From positions 1-64,000 of the forward strand of contig JAMPHZ010000016.1 in NCBI GenBank assembly GCA_023663145.1: DNA of 64,000 nt, read 5' to 3'. Origin of the DNA: Odoribacter sp. Lineage in GTDB: Bacteria > Bacteroidota > Bacteroidia > Bacteroidales > Muribaculaceae. Positions 60,022 to 64,000 of this stretch are shown piece by piece (within the stretch, counting starts at the first letter, position 1; the number at the start of each line of letters is the position of its first letter). The notes under the pieces are model-generated. The model did not search any database, was not told the DNA's origin, and saw only the letters and a program-made list of their open reading frames with translations. Made by a program: the position numbers and the translations under genes.

Positions 60022-60197
60022 CAGACACCCTGCAGACCATAATCGTAGCCCTCATCGTAGCGATAGCGGCATTCATGCTGTGGCGTTCTCTGCGGCATCA
60101 AGGCACCGGATGCTCATCAGGCGATGACAATTGCGACTCAGCCTGCAAGGGGTGCCCTCTCCAAAATTCCTGCAACAAAGACAAAAACAATAAGTGA
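60018..60197 (+). CDS. FeoB-associated Cys-rich membrane protein
   Basis: This 59-residue protein has one N-terminal membrane helix (residues 6-23, LQTIIVALIVAIAAFMLW) and a short tail with five cysteines (GCSSGDDNC, CKGCPLQNSC). This is the layout of the FeoB-associated Cys-rich family, usually found beside ferrous-iron transporters; no feoB lies here. The start overlaps the topB stop (ATGA at 60018-60021). A role in metal or iron-sulfur handling at the membrane is inferred from the cysteine pattern. Confidence 0.8.
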   Translation: MTDTLQTIIVALIVAIAAFMLWRSLRHQGTGCSSGDDNCDSACKGCPLQNSCNKDKNNK

Positions 60198-60274
60198 TTC
60201 ACGTTCACACCCGCCCTTGAATAAACTAAACGGGGCGCAGCAACGTTCTTAATCTAAAAATATCATACTTATAT

Positions 60275-61615
60275 ATGTACGACGACTTGAAACAAGCGGC
60301 GCTGAACTATCACCGCTATCCCACCCCGGGCAAAACTGAAGTTGTGCCCACCAAACCCTATGACACCCCGGCCGATCTGGCGCTCGCTTACTCGCCCGGC
60401 GTGGCTTATCCCTGCCTCGAGATAAAAGATGACCCCGGTAAAGCTTACGAATACACAAACCGCGGCAACCTTGTGGCCGTAATCTCCAACGGCACCGCCG
60501 TATTAGGACTCGGCAATATCGGAGCCGAGGCATCAAAACCCGTCATGGAGGGCAAAGCTCTGCTGTTCAAGATTTTCGCAGGCCTTGACGCATTCGACAT
60601 AGAGATTGACGAAAAAGATCCCGACAGATTTGTCGAGACTGTAAAGGCACTCGCTCCTACTTTCGGCGGCATAAATCTCGAGGACATCAAGGCTCCCGAG
60701 TGCTTTGAGATCGAAGAAAAGCTGCGCGAAAGCTGCGACATACCTGTCATGCACGATGACCAGCACGGCACAGCCATTATCTCGGCGGCCGGCCTGTTAA
60801 ATGCTCTTGAGTTGCAGGCCAAGCACATAGGCGAGGTCAAGATGGTAGTCAACGGGGCCGGAGCAGCAGCCATGGCTTGCACCAGACTGTACTGCGCCCT
60901 TGGTATGCGCCGCGAAAACATCATAATGTGTGACTCTCACGGCGTGGTGCGCAACGATCGTACTGATCTCACACCATATAAGAAATATTTTGCCACCGAC
61001 CGCACCGACATAGCCACCTTGAGCGATGCCATGAAAGGCGCCGACGTATTCCTCGGACTCTCGGTAGGCAATGTGCTCACAGCCGACATGGTCCGTTCAA
61101 TGGCTCCACGCCCCATTGTATTCGCCCTGGCCAATCCCGAGCCTGAAATCGCCTATGATGTGGCGATGGCTGCCCGCCCCGACCTGATTTTCGCAACCGG
61201 CCGGTCTGACTATCCCAACCAGATAAACAACGTGTTAGGTTTCCCCTACATCTTCCGTGCCGCACTTGACTGCCGTGCGACAACCATAAACGAACCCATG
61301 AAGGTTGCCGCCGCCACAGCCATAGCCGCACTGGCCCATGAACCGGTGCCCGACGACATCGCACGGGCATACGGCGAACATGATCTGAAATTCGGCCGTG
61401 ACTATATCCTGCCCAAGCCCTTCGACAAGCGTTTACTCACCACCGTGGCACCGGCAATCATTGCCGCCGCCGAAGAAAGCGGCGTGGCACGACGCAAGAT
61501 CGAAGACTACGCAGCATATGCCCGCTCGCTCGAATCGATTCTGTGCACCAATGACGCACTTATAAAATACCTCATCGAAACTCAGACATCCTGCGACCCG
61601 CATCATGTCAAATGA
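60275..61615 (+). CDS. Malic enzyme (no phosphotransacetylase domain)
   Basis: This 446-residue enzyme oxidatively decarboxylates malate to pyruvate. The malic N-terminal domain has [36 protein letters not shown] and [17 protein letters not shown]. The NAD(P)-binding domain has [45 protein letters not shown] and [24 protein letters not shown]-like sequence (here IFRAALD). Many Bacteroidetes homologues are about 760 residues with a C-terminal phosphotransacetylase-like domain; this one stops after the malic domain, with no frameshift visible. Cofactor preference is not determined. The 77-bp leader has no clear promoter box. Confidence 0.93.
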   Translation: MYDDLKQAALNYHRYPTPGKTEVVPTKPYDTPADLALAYSPGVAYPCLEIKDDPGKAYEYTNRGNLVAVISNGTAVLGLGNIGAEASKPVMEGKALLFKIFAGLDAFDIEIDEKDPDRFVETVKALAPTFGGINLEDIKAPECFEIEEKLRESCDIPVMHDDQHGTAIISAAGLLNALELQAKHIGEVKMVVNGAGAAAMACTRLYCALGMRRENIIMCDSHGVVRNDRTDLTPYKKYFATDRTDIATLSDAMKGADVFLGLSVGNVLTADMVRSMAPRPIVFALANPEPEIAYDVAMAARPDLIFATGRSDYPNQINNVLGFPYIFRAALDCRATTINEPMKVAAATAIAALAHEPVPDDIARAYGEHDLKFGRDYILPKPFDKRLLTTVAPAIIAAAEESGVARRKIEDYAAYARSLESILCTNDALIKYLIETQTSCDPHHVK

Positions 61616-61659
61616 TTACCCCCCCGCCTTCCTTCTCCTGACAAACCTACGGTGAACTA

Positions 61660-61691
61660 TTTGTGTAACACAGATTTTTTACATATCTTTG
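61660..61691 (+). promoter_or_regulatory. Full-consensus promoter of the glycosyltransferase gene
   Basis: TTTG at 61660-61663, 20 bases, then TATCTTTG at 61684-61691 matches the consensus completely. Transcription should begin near 61696, which is the A of a short leader ORF start codon. Confidence 0.78.
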
Positions 61692-61695
61692 CCAC

Positions 61696-61734
61696 ATGAA
61701 TGACAGGGGACTCGTCAACAGCCCCCTGTCATGA
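61696..61734 (+). promoter_or_regulatory. Leader ORF (12 codons) and 5' hairpin
   Basis: ATG at 61696 opens a 12-codon frame (MNDRGLVNSPLS) ending at TGA 61734. A perfect 10-bp stem (61700-61709 with 61723-61732) covers most of it, and AT-rich sequence with TTTT follows before the main ATG at 61753. This could act as an attenuator or an mRNA-stabilising 5' hairpin; translation of the short frame is unproven. Confidence 0.4.
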
Positions 61735-61752
61735 TATAATTTTCTGACTCCT

Positions 61753-63585
61753 ATGAAAAGACCGGTGTACTTCAGCACGGGATTCGTGCTTTTTATAGCT
61801 TTGGTGATCCTGTGGATACCATGGCTCGGAGAGACATTATTCTACTCAAAGGGCGAGCCCCGCGAGGCGGTAGTCGCCGTGTCAATGCTTCAGCAGGGCG
61901 ATTGGGTGCTACCCGTTTCATGCGGAAGCGATATCCCCTATAAGCCGCCGTTTTTGGCATGGCTCATAGCCATATTCGCAACGGTCTTCAACGGAGGCAC
62001 GGTAAACGAGTTCGTGTCACGCCTCCCTTCTGCTCTTGCAGCCATATTTCTGGTGATGGCGACTTTCAGTTGGGCAAAAAAAGAGCGCGGCGAGCGCTTT
62101 GCCCTGTACATGTCTCTTATTTTAGCCACAAGCATCGAGTTTTACCGCGCGGCTGTAGCCTGCCGGGTAGATATGGTGCTCACAGCCTGCATGGTAGGCG
62201 CCATGTACGTCTTGTACTCAGTCAACAGCCACAGAGGGAGCGACAACTTCTGGCGTTACTGCGTGGCTACCATCCTGCTCACATGCGCCACCCTCACCAA
62301 AGGACCTGTCGGCGCCCTGCTTCCATGCCTTGTCATGGGACTTTACTTCCTGTTCAGCGGCCACAGATTCTTCCCTACCCTCGGGCGCATGACAGCATTG
62401 TGCGTGGCATCATTCGTGGTGCCGGCAGTGTGGTATTACTATGCATGGCAACACGGCGGCAGCGAGTTCCTGCAACTTGTGTGGGAAGAGAACTTCCAGC
62501 GCCTCGCCGGTACAATGCCATATGAGAGCCACGTGAAACCATTCTGGTATAACTTCCTCACAATCATCGTGGGCATGCTTCCATGGACCCTACTGGTGAT
62601 CATGTCGGTGAGCGCACTGCGGCGCCTCGTGCAACAGCCCTTCAAGCAGCCGGGGCTAATGGCCGTGACAGCCGTGGCCACAATCGTCATCTTTTATTGC
62701 ATTCCGTCAAGCAAACGCAGCGTTTACCTGCTGCCGGCTTATCCATTCATGGCCTACGGAGTGGCATCGATAGCCGAGGCTCTCATCGAGACACGCATCA
62801 ACACAGCCTTCTCGCGGGTACTCGCATTCGTGGCCATCGCCACCCCGGCAGTGCTTATCGCCACCCGTTTTTATCCCATACTCGAATTTCGTTTCGAACC
62901 TCAGAGCTGGCGGGCCTATATCCTGCTTATCCTGCCCATGGCAGTCGCCATCGGCTGGCTCATGCAGGCTCATCCGCGAGGTGCCGTAGGGGGGGCATGC
63001 CTCATAAGCTGGGCCATGCTCGTGGCCTACGGCGGCGCCGTGATGCCCGCAGCCATGAATCCACTGAGCGACAAGGAAGACGCCGCTATGCTTGCATCGC
63101 TTGCCGACGGAAAACCGATCTACATTGTAGGTCCCGACAAGCACACCGCCGTGGCCTATGGACTAAACTATTATCTTGACGACTGTGTGGGCCGGGTGCC
63201 CAACGCAGCCGCAGCCGATTCATGTCCGACCGGCACAGTACTCATCTTCCCCAATCTTGCCGACACGGCCGGCCTGCCGCCCACTTATCATCTGACACTA
63301 CTCAAACGACGCCTCAGTGACACACGTCGCGGCGCACTGTTTGCCGTTCAGACCGGCGCACCCGTGATACGCCGTCACCTGAGTCTCGACAACGATTCTC
63401 TCGCCCGCGAGATGCCGGCAGAATCACCCGAAGCTATCATGACACCACCTGCCGGCATGCAGGCCACACCCCGGCGTGAAGTTACACGGCGCGACTCAAC
63501 CCCGGCGCACAGGGTGACACGCATAAACCGTGACTCAGCCGACGCACCCATCATTGCCCGCCCCACAGCCAAACCACAGCTGTAA
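61753..63585 (+). CDS. ArnT/PMT-like glycosyltransferase (GT39/83 family)
   Basis: This is a 610-residue polytopic membrane enzyme with about 12 hydrophobic segments in the first 440 residues. The conserved first periplasmic loop carries the acidic catalytic region (SKGEPREAVVAVSMLQQGDW, residues 33-52), and YKPPFLAWLIA follows as in lipid A aminoarabinose and polyprenyl-phosphate sugar transferases. The C-terminal 170 residues are soluble, ending in a proline-, arginine- and threonine-rich tail. It probably transfers a sugar from an undecaprenyl or dolichyl carrier to lipid A or an envelope glycan. The acceptor and sugar are unknown. It is preceded by a leader with a hairpin. Confidence 0.85.
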   Translation: MKRPVYFSTGFVLFIALVILWIPWLGETLFYSKGEPREAVVAVSMLQQGDWVLPVSCGSDIPYKPPFLAWLIAIFATVFNGGTVNEFVSRLPSALAAIFLVMATFSWAKKERGERFALYMSLILATSIEFYRAAVACRVDMVLTACMVGAMYVLYSVNSHRGSDNFWRYCVATILLTCATLTKGPVGALLPCLVMGLYFLFSGHRFFPTLGRMTALCVASFVVPAVWYYYAWQHGGSEFLQLVWEENFQRLAGTMPYESHVKPFWYNFLTIIVGMLPWTLLVIMSVSALRRLVQQPFKQPGLMAVTAVATIVIFYCIPSSKRSVYLLPAYPFMAYGVASIAEALIETRINTAFSRVLAFVAIATPAVLIATRFYPILEFRFEPQSWRAYILLILPMAVAIGWLMQAHPRGAVGGACLISWAMLVAYGGAVMPAAMNPLSDKEDAAMLASLADGKPIYIVGPDKHTAVAYGLNYYLDDCVGRVPNAAAADSCPTGTVLIFPNLADTAGLPPTYHLTLLKRRLSDTRRGALFAVQTGAPVIRRHLSLDNDSLAREMPAESPEAIMTPPAGMQATPRREVTRRDSTPAHRVTRINRDSADAPIIARPTAKPQL

Positions 63586-63646
63586 ACCACCGGTGAGCAT
63601 GATCGGGTGATGGAACCCGCAGCAGCCCCATTGCGATATAATCCGA

Positions 63647-63699
63647 CAATATAAGAATCGGGTCCGCACCACAGTGGCGCGGACCCGATTCTTATATTG
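63647..63699. terminator. Very long bidirectional terminator
   Basis: A perfect 21-bp inverted repeat (63647-63667 with 63679-63699) with an 11-base loop lies between the glycosyltransferase gene and a convergent gene. A/T tracts at both ends of the stem suit termination in either direction. Confidence 0.82.
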
Positions 63700-63712
63700 A
63701 CTTATCAGCCTT

Positions 63713-64000
63713 TTACTTCACAAACACCTTGGTAGCGGTAGTGCCTGATACCTTTACATAGACACCGGGAGTGAGATTACCGGCATCTACCTGCACGCCC
63801 TGTGTGTTATACCATGTCACTGATGCTTCAGGACTGTCAACCGTAAGCGCCGGTGCCGATTCAAACTCCTCCCACAGTTTCATGCCGCCGCTGCGCTCGT
63901 ATATGATTTCTCCGCCCGGAGAGGTGACATAGCGCAGTCTCGTCGGTCCGACTGTCGGTAGGGAATTGCGTGCCGGCCGCAGAGGCGCGAAGAACAACTC
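63713..64000 (-). CDS. C-terminal part of an exported protein (continues past the edge)
   Basis: A frame open to the right edge of the window ends at a stop at 63713, leaving at least 95 residues. The terminal part (ASVTWYNTQGVQVDAGNLTPGVYVKV, then TKVFVK) has the strand pattern and LTPGVYV motif of type IX secretion sorting domains or similar C-terminal domains of Bacteroidetes exported proteins. The start lies outside, and an in-window TTG at 63997 should not be taken as the start. The main function is unknown. Confidence 0.6.
   Translation of the reverse strand, partial: ELFFAPLRPARNSLPTVGPTRLRYVTSPGGEIIYERSGGMKLWEEFESAPALTVDSPEASVTWYNTQGVQVDAGNLTPGVYVKVSGTTATKVFVK

Noticed and set aside
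1-64000. CRISPR array or rRNA genes
   Set aside because: No regularly spaced identical repeats with unique spacers and no rRNA-like sequence were seen. The only tandem repeats are the iterons, the 621-bp units and the tRNA-Val pair.

Overview
The window is a chromosomal segment of a Bacteroidales bacterium, most like the Muribaculaceae and relatives. The evidence is a SusC/SusD outer-membrane system with surface lipoproteins, DUF3256, DUF4491, DUF1573 and FeoB-associated proteins, a Bacteroidetes-type LptE, and many copies of the Bacteroidetes promoter consensus (TTTG, 19-21 bases, TAnnTTTG). GC-rich housekeeping DNA is interrupted by AT-richer accessory stretches. Everything here was read by eye from the sequence; no database search was run.

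Layout. 1-3 kb is accessory: a higBA toxin-antitoxin pair runs into a DUF262/HNH nuclease, followed by a lone tyrosine recombinase. 3-8.5 kb is core: a DEAD-box helicase, a DUF3256 protein, then xseA-xseB-thyA-folA with stop/start overlaps, and a 53-codon small ORF. 8.7-11.9 kb holds a calcium-type P-type ATPase and a low-molecular-weight phosphatase. 12.4-20 kb is a SusC-D-E-F-like glycan-binding locus without enzymes. 20.1-22.4 kb is recQ plus a coupled unknown gene. 22.6-26.9 kb encodes two exported proteins, one a 1253-residue M64-type metallopeptidase carrying an almost perfect 621-bp internal tandem duplication. 27-34.8 kb is dnaX-proB-proA-meaB-DUF1573 and recA-tcdA. 34.8-44.1 kb (minus strand) holds DUF2130, a LytTR two-component pair, a U32 peptidase, and an envelope operon (AraC regulator, acyltransferase, sigma-54-type activator, LptE, TPR protein, SecG). 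44.3-48.3 kb carries crcB, a WYL regulator, a sodium:solute symporter and a NamZ-type muramidase.

The most unusual region is 48,578-53,836: a compact integrated element of about 5.26 kb in the 3' end of a tRNA-Ala(GGC) gene, bounded by 14-bp direct repeats. It carries a tyrosine integrase, a long rod-shaped noncoding RNA with its own promoter and terminator and a 6S-RNA-like architecture, a RuvC-like resolvase, four 26-27-bp iteron-like repeats beside a small replication-protein-like gene, and about 850 bp of noncoding right end. It looks like a plasmid-like or satellite-like integrative element. No conjugation, capsid or packaging gene is visible.

Beyond it lie two identical tRNA-Val(TAC) genes, DUF4491, a DsbD pair, mazG-topB-(FeoB-associated protein), a standalone malic enzyme, an ArnT-like glycosyltransferase with a possible leaderless leader peptide and 5' hairpin, and the 3' end of an exported protein at the right edge. 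Many genes overlap as ATGA or TAATG, suggesting translational coupling. Classical Shine-Dalgarno motifs are largely absent, as expected in this phylum.
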